Part shown: one piece after another, positions 1-8,888 of the stretch
Numbering within the stretch: position 1 is the stretch's first letter
Layout of the letters: each line of letters begins with the position of its first letter
DNA from: Paenibacillus soyae
GTDB taxonomy: Bacteria > Bacillota > Bacilli > Paenibacillales > Paenibacillaceae
Direction: 5' to 3'
DNA length: 64,000 bases
Assembly (NCBI RefSeq): GCF_024623455.1
Contig: NZ_JANIPJ010000022.1
Coordinates: forward strand, 1 to 64,000
Notes under the pieces: generated by a model
What the model saw: the letters and a program-made list of their open reading frames with translations, nothing else
What the model was told of the DNA's origin: nothing
Databases searched by the model: none
Position numbers and translations under genes: made by a program

Positions 1-30
1 CAGAAATCTAACAAAAAAAGGTGGCAGGTG

Positions 31-66
31 GCCAGGCGGGGGAGGAGGCCTCCTCCCCCGCCTGGC
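31..66. repeat. Perfect 36-bp GC-rich palindrome
   Basis: Two 18-base arms (31-48 and 49-66) are exact reverse complements with no loop. Read on the minus strand it is followed about nine bases later by a run of seven T, so it could end a minus-strand transcript. On the plus strand no T-run follows. The gene it would serve is not visible: the first gene in the window is on the plus strand, so it may belong to a plus-strand gene beyond the left edge. Confidence 0.6.
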
Positions 67-149
67 ACCTCATTGATCCATCCCAGATGGATATTCTACA
101 AGCTTACACAAACTTCTTGACGCTACCGCGGCAGGAGACCGGCTCGGTA

Positions 150-290
150 AAATAACGGCGATTTTACCTCTAAAATTGGAACAGCCTACGAAAAGGGGTA
201 ACTTGGTTGAAAATAAAGGTAGTATCGCCGTTATTTAGATGAAAGTGGAAGTTTGGGTAGAAATAAGGGTACTTTGGGTGTTATTTCGGA
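150..290. repeat. Three phased AAATAA..GTTATT repeat units
   Basis: The stretch 67-490 has no gene. It holds three AAATAA-type half sites whose shared T lies at 153, 214 and 264 (spacing 61 and 50 bp). The second and third are each followed by GTTATT exactly 16 bases after that T, giving imperfect palindromes of the form AAATAAC-N13-GTTATTT. The ends also form a 13-bp perfect inverted repeat (150-162 with 224-236). The same architecture recurs at 12526-12712. Confidence 0.75.
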
Positions 291-390
291 TGCATTGGCT
301 TTCTCGGCAGCTCCTTTCGATTGGGGATTGCGACAGGACATTTTTACGCTCTCTATAGACGGATTTACGTTTTTTGGGTCGATGATCTAG

Positions 391-451
391 AAAAAAGTCC
401 ATAAAGTCCAATAAAGTACACTCCAAGAGAGACGAGGGATTCCGCTATAAT
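391..451 (+). promoter_or_regulatory. Candidate activator-dependent promoter of GH43 gene
   Basis: A consensus -10 (TATAAT, 446-451) lies 43 bases upstream of the GH43 start codon. No -35 hexamer is recognisable at the expected place. Three near-identical decamers (AAAAAAGTCC, ATAAAGTCCA, ATAAAGTACA) lie side by side at 391-420, directly upstream of the missing -35. That arrangement suggests binding of an activator, possibly the YesN-type regulator at the end of this locus; the link is inferred. Confidence 0.5.
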
Positions 452-494
452 AGGGCTGACTATTTGATACCTAGGAAGATTTGGAGGCGCACTC

Positions 495-2465
495 ATGCGA
501 AAATTCAATAACCCCCTGCCGGTCCAGACGGACGGCCTGCTTCGGATCTCTGCGGATCAACGGCCATCCCCTTACAATCCCGACCCGTACGTCCTGAAAT
601 TCAATGGCGAGTACTACGCCTATGCAACGTCGAGGAACGGCGTCGCCGTGATGCATGCCAAGGATATGACGTCATGGACGTATCTCGGCTATGCCTATCA
701 GGAGGAAGGGCGCAGCGATTATTGGGCGCCCGCGGTATTTTACGATAACGGGCTGTTCTACTTGTACGTCTCGAGCGTGCCGAGCGGGGAAGACGACGCC
801 CATTACCAGTTCATGCGGGTCGCGGTTTCGGAACGACCGGAGGGACCGTTCGAATACCGGAAGACGCTCTTCGACACGTTCTCGATCGATGCGCATGTCG
901 TCAGGGACGCGGACGGAGGACTCGTCCTGTTCTATTCGACCAACGAGACGTACGGCATCGACTCGCACCGCGCGGGGACGGTTATACTAGCGGACCGGCT
1001 CCTGGATCCGTTCACGCCGGAGGGCAAGCCCAAGCTGATCGTAAGACCGACGCTGAACGAAGAGATATTCGCGAAGAACCGCTTCGGCGACGGCCGGGAC
1101 TGGCATACGATCGAAGGGGCCTTCCATTTGAGAAGAGGCGGCAGGCACTATGTCATGTACAGCGGGAACGCGTTCACCAGCCCGTATTATTACATCGGCT
1201 ACAGCACTGCTCCGCATGAAGAAGGACGGTCGATTACGGAGCTGGCTTGGACCAAATTTCCGGACGAAGATACATACGAGCCGCTGCTGCGGCAGAACGA
1301 CAGGGTAGAAGGAGTCGGCCACAACAGCGTCGCGAAGGCGCCGAACAACGTGGATGACTGGGTCGTCTACCATGGGCGCGAGGTCGAGCAGACTACGGAA
1401 GAGCAGGGCGGTCAAGGAGAGCGAAGACAGATGCGCATGGACCCGCTGCTGTGGAACGGGAACCGCATGTGGGTGCCCGGCCCGACCTATGACGAGAAGC
1501 CGGCGCCGGGACTGCCGGCGTTCCGGGATCTGTTCGACCGCGCGGATTCCGCCGAGATCGGGATTGGCGAGGGCTGGACGACTGCCGGCGGGGACTGGCT
1601 GGTGCGGGACGGCGAGCTGCTGCAGGGCAGCCAGACGGGCATAGCCCGGGCCTATGTCGACGCCTCCTATCCGCACGCGCTGTTCGAGCTGAACGTCCGC
1701 TGGGAGCGGAGCCATATGGGCGGCCTGTATGGCGCCGTCATGCTGTACGGCGACGATCGGGGCATGATCGAGATGTTGTTCGATGTCGGCAAGCGGACGA
1801 TCGGCCTCTACGAGACGGTGAGGGGCATTCGGATGCCGGCGCTTACGGCCGAGGTGCCGCGGGGCTTCCGCTTCGACGCCTACCATCAGCTAATGATCCG
1901 CGCGGCCGGACGCACGCTTCGCGTCGAGCTGGATGGGGTGGAAGTGCTCGGGGGCAACATCTATGCGCCCGTGAGCCGTTACGGACTCGCGGCGCACTAT
2001 ACTTCCGCTCGTTATGACGGAATCGCGCTGACCGGCACGTTGTCGTTCCTCGAATCGGGCGCATCGGCTTTTGCGCGGCTGGCAAGTCCCGTATCCGGAC
2101 AATGGAGCGCCGAAGGGGACCGATTGAGCGGCCTGCCGGCGGAAGGCAAGGCGGGCATCGTTATCCGCAATCCGTTCCCGGCTGCGGACTCGTACTGTCG
2201 CTTCGAGCTTACCGGCAGCCGGCCGGAGGTATCGCTTACGCTCGAGACGCCGACCGGGCGGACCCGCGGCATTGCCGTTCCGGGCGGGGCGCTCTCCGAA
2301 GGAGGCACGGTGCATCTCCGCCACGAAGAAGGCGTTCTGCAGATTTGGGCGGGCAGCACGCTTGTGTTATCCGAGCCGGCGGAAGGCGACTTCAGCGCCC
2401 TTACCGTATCCTCCGGCGGGAAGCTGACGATCGGCGCTCTGGAATGGACGGCGCTCGGATCCTAA
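495..2465 (+). CDS. Intracellular glycoside hydrolase family 43 protein
   Basis: 656 residues without a signal peptide, so probably cytosolic and acting on imported oligosaccharides. The N-terminal five-bladed propeller shows the GH43 acids: D30 in NPDPYV, D132 in SIDAHVV and E207 in HTIEGAF. Members are beta-xylosidases or alpha-L-arabinofuranosidases; the substrate cannot be fixed from sequence. From about residue 345 an extra domain (LFDRAD..GW....GDWLVRDGEL) looks like a concanavalin/LamG-type beta-sandwich, as seen in many GH43 enzymes. The start is set by GGAGG at 483-487. It is the first gene of a cluster with a binding protein, two permeases, a second GH43, a second binding protein and a two-component system, which together suggest arabinan or arabinoxylan use. 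Confidence 0.85.
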   Translation: MRKFNNPLPVQTDGLLRISADQRPSPYNPDPYVLKFNGEYYAYATSRNGVAVMHAKDMTSWTYLGYAYQEEGRSDYWAPAVFYDNGLFYLYVSSVPSGEDDAHYQFMRVAVSERPEGPFEYRKTLFDTFSIDAHVVRDADGGLVLFYSTNETYGIDSHRAGTVILADRLLDPFTPEGKPKLIVRPTLNEEIFAKNRFGDGRDWHTIEGAFHLRRGGRHYVMYSGNAFTSPYYYIGYSTAPHEEGRSITELAWTKFPDEDTYEPLLRQNDRVEGVGHNSVAKAPNNVDDWVVYHGREVEQTTEEQGGQGERRQMRMDPLLWNGNRMWVPGPTYDEKPAPGLPAFRDLFDRADSAEIGIGEGWTTAGGDWLVRDGELLQGSQTGIARAYVDASYPHALFELNVRWERSHMGGLYGAVMLYGDDRGMIEMLFDVGKRTIGLYETVRGIRMPALTAEVPRGFRFDAYHQLMIRAAGRTLRVELDGVEVLGGNIYAPVSRYGLAAHYTSARYDGIALTGTLSFLESGASAFARLASPVSGQWSAEGDRLSGLPAEGKAGIVIRNPFPAADSYCRFELTGSRPEVSLTLETPTGRTRGIAVPGGALSEGGTVHLRHEEGVLQIWAGSTLVLSEPAEGDFSALTVSSGGKLTIGALEWTALGS

Positions 2466-2519
2466 ATAAATGTCCATAGCAACAAAAAAGATGACATTTT
2501 TTCGTTCCCCCGGTCGGGA

Positions 2520-2525
2520 TAAGAT
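2520..2525 (+). promoter_or_regulatory. -10-like element before binding-protein gene
   Basis: TAAGAT lies 57 bases upstream of the lipoprotein start codon, with no clear -35. An A/T-rich stretch (GATGACATTTTTTCG, around 2490) lies where an activator could bind. This would let the binding protein be made separately from the upstream GH43 gene. It is a weak call based on one hexamer. Confidence 0.3.
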
Positions 2526-2581
2526 GAGAACCAAGAAAGATGACAGCGTCTTTCAACCATCGACTAGGGGGAAATGAAGCG

Positions 2582-3874
2582 ATGAAAAAAAGATTGGCGA
2601 CATGGGTTTCGCTGCTCACGATCTTCGCCATGGTGACGGCGGGCTGCAGCGGTAACGGCGGTAACGCGAACGGCAACGCGAATAGCGGCGCGGACAGCGG
2701 GACGGACGGAGGCGGCAAGAAAGGCGAGAAGACGGAATTCCTGTTCTGGACGCCGTTCTCCGGCGCGGACGGCCCGTTCATGAAGGAGATAGTCGACAAA
2801 TATAACTCGTCGCAGGACAGCTACAAAATCGATTTCGTCATCCAGCCAAACGGCGAATATTACAAGCAGCTGGACGTCGCGCTGAGCACGGGCAAGGATC
2901 GCCCGGATCTGATGATCATGCATTTGGACCAAATCCCGACTTACGTGAACAAAGGCCAGCTGCAGCCGATGGATAATCTGGCAAGCGCGGCGGGCATCAA
3001 CAAAGCGGATTATGTGGAAGCCGCAATCAACTATGCGACAATCGAAGACAAGTGGTACGGCATCCCGCTCGACATTCATCCGCTTGTCATGTACTACAAC
3101 AAAGACCTGCTGGAAGCGGCGGGCGTTACGAGCCCTCCAACGAACCGCGAAGAATTCGACGCCGCGGTGGAGAAGGCGACGAACAAGGACAAAGGCATCT
3201 ACGGCTACGTCGTGCCGACGCTTTGGCCGCAGCAGTTCATCTTCCCGACGCTCGTCTGGCAGAACGGCGGAGACCTCTGGAACGGAACGGACGTCGCTTA
3301 CAACTCGCCGGAAGCGATCGAGATGATCGAATGGATGCGCGGCATGGTCGACAAGGGCGTCTCCCCGGGCAACGTGCAGCAGGACGGCGAGAACACGCTG
3401 TTCCTGCAAGGCAAAAACGCGATTCAATTCAACGGTCCTTGGATGAAGTCGCAATTCGACGAAGCGGGCTTGAACTACGGCGTCGCGCCGATGCCTCAGC
3501 TCGGCAAGGCGAAGCAAGCGGTATTCGGCGGCTCCCATAACTTCGCGATTCCGAAGGATGTCACGGACGAGAACATCATCGCCGGCATCGGCGACTTCCT
3601 GAAATACGTATCGTCGAACTCGCTGGAATGGGCGGAGTCGGGCCAAGCGCTCGCGTCGAAGCCGATGCTGGAGAGCGAGGAGTTCAAGGCGCTGCCGCAG
3701 AGCGCCATCGCGGAGAGCTTCCCGTACGTCCAATTCGCGCCGAACGTGCTGAACTGGCCGACGATCTCCGAGCCGATCTGGGGCGAGCTGAACAACGCGC
3801 TGCTCGGCAAGAAGGACGCCAAGCAGGCGATGGACGACGCGGCCGCGAAATCGAAGCAGGCGATCGGGAAGTAA
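2582..3874 (+). CDS. Sugar ABC transporter solute-binding lipoprotein
   Basis: 430 residues. A charged N-terminus (MKKR), a hydrophobic stretch and the lipobox TAGC (C22) show a membrane-anchored lipoprotein, followed by a Gly/Asn-rich linker. The body has the family-1 solute-binding pattern (FLFWTPFSGADGPFMKEIV..., later FNGPWMKSQF). It should capture an oligosaccharide for the two permeases just downstream. The start at 2582 is preferred because the signal sequence begins there and a purine-rich site (AGGGGG) lies just upstream; upstream in-frame codons would bury the signal peptide. It is clearly paralogous to the second binding protein at 7557 (shared WTPFSG..FM motif). Confidence 0.9.
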   Translation: MKKRLATWVSLLTIFAMVTAGCSGNGGNANGNANSGADSGTDGGGKKGEKTEFLFWTPFSGADGPFMKEIVDKYNSSQDSYKIDFVIQPNGEYYKQLDVALSTGKDRPDLMIMHLDQIPTYVNKGQLQPMDNLASAAGINKADYVEAAINYATIEDKWYGIPLDIHPLVMYYNKDLLEAAGVTSPPTNREEFDAAVEKATNKDKGIYGYVVPTLWPQQFIFPTLVWQNGGDLWNGTDVAYNSPEAIEMIEWMRGMVDKGVSPGNVQQDGENTLFLQGKNAIQFNGPWMKSQFDEAGLNYGVAPMPQLGKAKQAVFGGSHNFAIPKDVTDENIIAGIGDFLKYVSSNSLEWAESGQALASKPMLESEEFKALPQSAIAESFPYVQFAPNVLNWPTISEPIWGELNNALLGKKDAKQAMDDAAAKSKQAIGK

Positions 3875-3904
3875 CGGATAGCGAAGGCCTTAGGGAAAGG
3901 ACGG

Positions 3905-3942
3905 AAGGACGGGAATCGGCAGGCTGGCTCCCGTCCTTTCTT
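3905..3942 (+). terminator. Stem-loop between binding protein and permease genes
   Basis: A perfect 10-bp stem (AAGGACGGGA with TCCCGTCCTT) and a 14-base loop are followed by a short pyrimidine-rich tail (TCTTATT). It probably acts as a partial terminator or 3'-end stabiliser, so the binding protein is made in excess of the permeases. Confidence 0.6.
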
Positions 3943-3975
3943 ATTCCCAAAGCACGAGTTGGGGGGATTGCGTTA

Positions 3976-4875
3976 ATGAAAACGACTTGGACATCCAGGT
4001 TGACGTCGGCATTGTTCGCTTTGCCGTATACGGTTTGTTTTGCCATGTTCCTGCTGTTCCCGATCGGGTACGGCGTCTATATCAGCTTGCATGACTTCGA
4101 ATTGCTGTCCGAGGAGCATCCGTTCGTCGGGCTTAGCAACTATATCGGCATCTTCACCGGGGGGACCTACGAGAACAGCGTTTTCTTCCGGGGCTTGTGG
4201 GCGACGGCCCAATTCGTCCTGTTCTCCGTGCCGCTGCTCATCGCGGTCGGGCTGGGGCTCGCGCTGCTCGTCAACCAGCTGCCGGGCCGGATCCGAGGGC
4301 TGTTTCGCACGTTCTACTTCATGCCGTACGCGATTTCGGCATCCGTCATGGCCGTCATCTGGCTTATGATGTTCGACACGAACGCGGGTTTTATTAACAG
4401 CATGCTGATGAAGCTGAACCTGAACACGATTCCGTGGCTGACGGACACGCCTTGGGCATGGGTCTCGCTGATCGCCACGACGCTGTGGTGGACGATCGGG
4501 TTTAACATGATTATTTTCATCAACGCGCTGAACGAGGTGCCCGAGGACTATTATGAGGCCGCATCGATCGACGGAGCGACCGCCTGGAGCAAATTCGTCC
4601 ATATTACGCTGCCTTCGATCCGCCCGGTTATGCTGTTCGTCATGATTACGTCCACGATCGCGTCGTTCAACGTGTATGCGCAGCCGTTCCTCCTTACGCG
4701 CGGCGGTCCCGGCGATTCGACGAAGGTGCTGCTGATGAACGTGCTGGATCACGCCTTTATCCGCAAAGAGGTGGGAAGCGCGTCGGCGATGGCGATTCTG
4801 ATGGCGCTGCTCATCATGATCATTTCCATCGTGCAATACAGGCTAACCTACGGCAGGAAGGAGCGGGGGGCTTAG
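3976..4875 (+). CDS. Sugar ABC transporter permease, MalF/LacF type
   Basis: 299 residues with about six membrane segments. The conserved ABC-contact loop reads EAASIDGATAWSKFVHITLP, the EAA motif of binding-protein-dependent sugar importers. It forms the membrane pore with the next gene, whose ATG follows its stop codon directly. The start at 3976 gives a typical cytoplasmic N-terminus (MKTTWTSRL) before the first membrane helix, with GGGGGG just upstream; the reading frame is open further upstream but the extra part is Arg/Ala-rich and not family-like. Confidence 0.9.
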   Translation: MKTTWTSRLTSALFALPYTVCFAMFLLFPIGYGVYISLHDFELLSEEHPFVGLSNYIGIFTGGTYENSVFFRGLWATAQFVLFSVPLLIAVGLGLALLVNQLPGRIRGLFRTFYFMPYAISASVMAVIWLMMFDTNAGFINSMLMKLNLNTIPWLTDTPWAWVSLIATTLWWTIGFNMIIFINALNEVPEDYYEAASIDGATAWSKFVHITLPSIRPVMLFVMITSTIASFNVYAQPFLLTRGGPGDSTKVLLMNVLDHAFIRKEVGSASAMAILMALLIMIISIVQYRLTYGRKERGA

Positions 4876-5709
4876 ATGAACAAAACAAACAAGATACTCT
4901 TGGTGCTGCTGGCGTCCGCTATTGCCCTCCTGTTCCTGCTGCCGCTCATCTGGATGGTGTCGACGTCGTTCAAAAACGACTTCGAGGCGCTCGCCGGGCA
5001 GATGAACTTCATTCCGAAAAAGCCGACGATCGAAAATTATGCGGAAGGGCTCGCCGGCGAGCTCATGAACGTGCCGATCGTGCGCTGGATCACGAATTCC
5101 TTGTCGGTCGGCCTGATCGGCACCGCCATCGTGCTGCTGATCGACTCGATGGCCGCTTACGCGCTCGCGCGGCTGCCCGATCTGCCGCTTCGCCGCACGC
5201 TGTTCGCGATGTTCGTCGCCTCGCTGATGATTCCGGGCGTACTGACGTTCCTGCCGATGTATATGGAATTTAACCATCTGCAGCTGATCAACACGTACTC
5301 CGCGCTTATTCTGCCGTATACGGCGGGAGCGTTCGGCGTCTTTCTACTGTATCAGTTTTTCATTTCGTTCCCCAAGGAGATCGAGGAAGCGGCCCGCATC
5401 GACGGCGCGAACAAGTGGCAGATCTACTCGCGTATCTTGCTGCCGGCTTCGGTGTCGATCATGGTGACGCTAGGCATCTTCACGTTCATGGGCATCTACA
5501 ACGACTTCGTCTGGCCGCTGTACGCGACGACGTCGCCGGAGATGCGGACGATTACGGCCGGCATCGCGCTGATGGCGCAGGGCAGTTACACCCAAGCTTA
5601 CGGTAAGCTGATGGCGATGACGACGATCGCGACGCTGCCGGTGCTGCTCGTCTTCATTCTCGGTCAGCGGTCGTTCGTCAGGGCGATTACGCAAGCCGGC
5701 GTCAAGTAA
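4876..5709 (+). CDS. Sugar ABC transporter permease, MalG/LacG type
   Basis: 277 residues, about six membrane helices. The EAA loop is EEAARIDGANKWQIYSRILLP. The start codon is immediately after the stop of the previous permease, indicating translational coupling and a heterodimeric channel. The ATPase is not encoded nearby. Confidence 0.9.
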   Translation: MNKTNKILLVLLASAIALLFLLPLIWMVSTSFKNDFEALAGQMNFIPKKPTIENYAEGLAGELMNVPIVRWITNSLSVGLIGTAIVLLIDSMAAYALARLPDLPLRRTLFAMFVASLMIPGVLTFLPMYMEFNHLQLINTYSALILPYTAGAFGVFLLYQFFISFPKEIEEAARIDGANKWQIYSRILLPASVSIMVTLGIFTFMGIYNDFVWPLYATTSPEMRTITAGIALMAQGSYTQAYGKLMAMTTIATLPVLLVFILGQRSFVRAITQAGVK

Positions 5710-5727
5710 CGGGAGAAGGAGATTGGA

Positions 5728-7485
5728 ATGACTAGAATCGGTGCGAAAAAAATCCTCCTCTGGCTCGGGGCGGCCTTGCTGGCCGCTCTTGCCGTCGCGG
5801 GGGTATGGATGGTGAACGAGAAGATGAATGAGGATGAGAGGTCGGCTGTTCCGTACGCGGGACATGGCGGCACGTTCAAAAATACGCTCTCAAGCATGGA
5901 TGCGCCGGACCCGAGCATCGCTTACAAGGACGGCTTCTACTACATGACGTTCACGCATAACGGCGCGGACGTCATGGTCATGAAATCGCGGACGCTCGAC
6001 TTCAAGGAGGCGGAACGCAAAGTCGTCTGGTACCCGCCGGTCGGCACGCCGTATTCGGCGAACCTATGGGCGCCCGAAATTCAATTCATTCAGGGCAAAT
6101 GGTACATCTACTTCGCGGCGGACGACGGGGCAAACGAAAACCACCGGATGTACGCGCTCGAAGCCGATACCGACGATCCGATGGGCAGCTACACATTCAA
6201 AGGACAGATTACCGACGAGTCGAACCGCTGGGCGATCGACGGTCTTGCGCTGGAGCATGAAGACAAGCTGTATTTCATCTGGTCGGGCTGGGAAGGCGAC
6301 GTCAACATCGCGCAGAACACCTACATCGCGCCGATGAGCGACCCGCTCACCATCAGCGGTCCGCGCGTGCTGCTCAGCGAGCCGGATCTCGATTGGGAAC
6401 GGGCCGGCGGACCTCCGTACATTAACGAAGGACAATCGATATTGAAAAAGAACGGGCGCGTCTTCCTCGTCTATTCCGGAGCGGGAAGCTGGACGCCCTT
6501 CTACAGCCTGGGCATGCTAGCGCTGAAGGCCGGCGGCGATCCGCTGGATCCGGCGGACTGGGTGAAGGCCGAGCAGCCGTTGATGGCAATGGATGATGAA
6601 GCGGGCGTATACGGTCCCGGCCACAACTCGTTCGCCGTGTCGCCGGACGGGACCGAGGAATGGCTCGTCTACCATGCGACGAGCGGCGTCGCGGATGGCT
6701 GGGCCAACCGGAAAGCGCGGGCTCAGCGCGTCGAATGGGGCGAAGACGGACTGCCGCGCTTCGGCAAGCCGCTGTCTCTGGACACGGCGATCGCCGTCCC
6801 GTCGGGCAGCGGCGTCTTTCAAGCGGAGCATGCGGAGCGGATCGCCGGCGGTCTGCGATACGATAGCGTGCCGCTTGGATCGGGCGCGTCTCGGGAGGCG
6901 CCGATCCTGCTGCATTACCGGAACGTCTCCGGCGGTGAAGCGGCTGTGCAGGCGCTTGCTGCCGGAGGCGAGCCGGCCCGGGTGAAGCTGCCCGCGCTGA
7001 AGGAAGGCGAGACGGGGTACGCTTACGCGGTGGTCGGCTTCGCGGAGGGCAGCCGCAGTCTCGAAATAACGGGACTAAGCGATCAGGTCGACGTGATAGC
7101 GCTCGAGATTCCGCGCTACGAGGCGGAATACGCGCAGGGGCAGGACGGCATGGAGGCGGAGGACAATCCATTCGCTTCCGGAACAGGAGTGATGCGCGGC
7201 GATTCGGAGAACGGGGCGGCTATTGTGTTCGGCTCCATTGGCGTGCCGGCGAGCGGAACTTACACGGTGAGAATCGCGATATCCAATCCGTCAGGGTCTG
7301 GGGAGGCAAGCGTGGAGCTGAAGACCGGCGACGGCCAAAAAGCCAAGCTTCAGGTTCCGCCGACCGAACGCAGCTCCTTCCCGGTTATCGAGGCGAGAAT
7401 AGCGTTGCGCAAGGGCATGAATTCGATTACACTAGAGCCTACTGCGGGGGCGATCTCTGTCGATTATTTGGATATTTTGCGATGA
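5728..7485 (+). CDS. Membrane-anchored extracellular GH43 enzyme
   Basis: 585 residues. Residues about 9-28 form a hydrophobic anchor after MTRIGAKK without a lipobox, so the enzyme is probably anchored outside the membrane or secreted. GH43 acids are D61 (APDPSIAYKDGFYY), D171 (RWAIDGLALEHE) and E234 (INEGQSILKKNGRVFLVYSG), with WAPEI in between; this pattern fits the alpha-L-arabinofuranosidase branch. From about residue 365 there are CBM6-like stretches starting FQAEHAER and YEAEYAQG. It lies 18 bases after the permease gene with AGGAG before the ATG. It would trim polysaccharide outside the cell while the first GH43 works inside. Confidence 0.85.
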   Translation: MTRIGAKKILLWLGAALLAALAVAGVWMVNEKMNEDERSAVPYAGHGGTFKNTLSSMDAPDPSIAYKDGFYYMTFTHNGADVMVMKSRTLDFKEAERKVVWYPPVGTPYSANLWAPEIQFIQGKWYIYFAADDGANENHRMYALEADTDDPMGSYTFKGQITDESNRWAIDGLALEHEDKLYFIWSGWEGDVNIAQNTYIAPMSDPLTISGPRVLLSEPDLDWERAGGPPYINEGQSILKKNGRVFLVYSGAGSWTPFYSLGMLALKAGGDPLDPADWVKAEQPLMAMDDEAGVYGPGHNSFAVSPDGTEEWLVYHATSGVADGWANRKARAQRVEWGEDGLPRFGKPLSLDTAIAVPSGSGVFQAEHAERIAGGLRYDSVPLGSGASREAPILLHYRNVSGGEAAVQALAAGGEPARVKLPALKEGETGYAYAVVGFAEGSRSLEITGLSDQVDVIALEIPRYEAEYAQGQDGMEAEDNPFASGTGVMRGDSENGAAIVFGSIGVPASGTYTVRIAISNPSGSGEASVELKTGDGQKAKLQVPPTERSSFPVIEARIALRKGMNSITLEPTAGAISVDYLDILR

Positions 7486-7556
7486 TACCGTTTTCATATT
7501 ATAAATACAGGCTCCGAAGAGTCAGTTAACGTGTGGAAGGATGGGGGAGTACGAGC

Positions 7557-8873
7557 ATGGGGAATCGACGATCGATGGGGAGAGGAACGCGCTTAACGGC
7601 GCTTGCGCTGGCGGCCGTCTTCATGATGGCCGCGGTCGCGGGCTGCGCGGGACAGGAGGCGCCGGAGACGGTTCCGGGACCTAAACGGGAAGCGGTTCAG
7701 CTCGACTACTGGACGCCTTTCAGCGGCGGCGACAATCAGTTCATGACCGAGATGGTGGAGAAGTTCAACGCGGAGCAGGACGAGATCGTGGTCGTGCAGA
7801 CCAACTCCAGGCTGGACGATTATTATTCCCGTCTACGGACGGCTATTCTGGCCGGCAACGCCCCGGACGTCGCCATCATCCATACGACAAGCATGCCTCA
7901 ATTCGTGCAGAACGGCTACATCGAGGACGTAACGGAGGCGGCGGGGGAAATCGGGCTCGACTGGAGCCAGTTCAATCCCAACATCCGCGAGGCGACCGAA
8001 TACGACGGCCGCTCCTACGCGGTGCCGCTCGACACGCACGCGCTCGTCATGTATTACAACAAGGACCATCTGCGTCTGGCGGGCGTCCTTGACGAGGCGA
8101 CCGGCAAGCCGGTTATCGATCCCGGACCGGATGGATTCAAGGCGTTCCTGGAGCGGATCCGCGAAGCCGTTCCGGGAACGGTCGCGCCTTTGTCCATGCC
8201 GAGCACGCGGATCGACTCCGTCTGGCTGTGGTGGAGCCTGTACAATCAGATGGACGGGGGCGGCGTCTTCTACGACAAGACGGGAACGAAGACGACCTTC
8301 AACAATGAGAAAGCGCTGGAGGCTTTGACGTACGTGAACGATCTGTACGAGTCGAAGCTGATACCGCCGGACATTAACGATTCCTTCAAAATGTTCCATG
8401 ACGGCCGTGCCGCCGTTCTCCTGCTTGGCATGTGGGGAACGGGCGCTTTCGAGAACGCGCCGAACCTCGACTTCGGGGTCGTGCCGATCCCGGTTCTATA
8501 CGATCATTCCGCAGCCTGGGGCGACTCCCATACGCTTGCGATTCCGACCAAGCACGGCATGACCGACGAGAAGAGGCGGGCGGCGCTTATTTTCTCCAAG
8601 TGGATGGTCGAGCACGGCGAGCTGTGGGCGCAGGCCGGCCACGTGCCCAGCATGACGAAGGTGGTGGCGAGCGAGGCGTTCGCCAAGCTGGAATACCGTA
8701 ACGACTACGCGGCCGTCGCCGATTATGTCGCGTACTGGCCTCGCCACGCGAAGCAGTGGTCGATGATCGAGCTCATGATCAAGGAGTTCGAGCGAATGAT
8801 CTACGGGCAGCAATCGCCGGAGGAGGCGCTGCGGAACGCGGCGGACCAAGTCGATGCGATGGGCAAAGCGTAA
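7557..8873 (+). CDS. Second solute-binding lipoprotein of the GH43 locus
   Basis: 438 residues with lipobox VAGC (C30). The start ATG 7557 follows GGGGGAG at 7543-7549 at good distance; an in-frame GTG at 7533 would place that site inside the gene. The body matches the first binding protein of the locus in its opening strand (DYWTPFSGGDNQFMTEMVEKFN), so the two are paralogs. No extra permeases go with it: it may use the same channel with another specificity, or present ligand to the kinase encoded next. The latter is inference from gene order. Confidence 0.85.
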   Translation: MGNRRSMGRGTRLTALALAAVFMMAAVAGCAGQEAPETVPGPKREAVQLDYWTPFSGGDNQFMTEMVEKFNAEQDEIVVVQTNSRLDDYYSRLRTAILAGNAPDVAIIHTTSMPQFVQNGYIEDVTEAAGEIGLDWSQFNPNIREATEYDGRSYAVPLDTHALVMYYNKDHLRLAGVLDEATGKPVIDPGPDGFKAFLERIREAVPGTVAPLSMPSTRIDSVWLWWSLYNQMDGGGVFYDKTGTKTTFNNEKALEALTYVNDLYESKLIPPDINDSFKMFHDGRAAVLLLGMWGTGAFENAPNLDFGVVPIPVLYDHSAAWGDSHTLAIPTKHGMTDEKRRAALIFSKWMVEHGELWAQAGHVPSMTKVVASEAFAKLEYRNDYAAVADYVAYWPRHAKQWSMIELMIKEFERMIYGQQSPEEALRNAADQVDAMGKA

Positions 8874-8888
8874 GGGACGGTGAAGCGA

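Noticed and set aside
3628-3975. Long N-terminal extension of the first permease
   Set aside because: The extra residues are an Arg/Ala-rich frame overlapping the binding-protein gene; the permease begins at ATG 3976.
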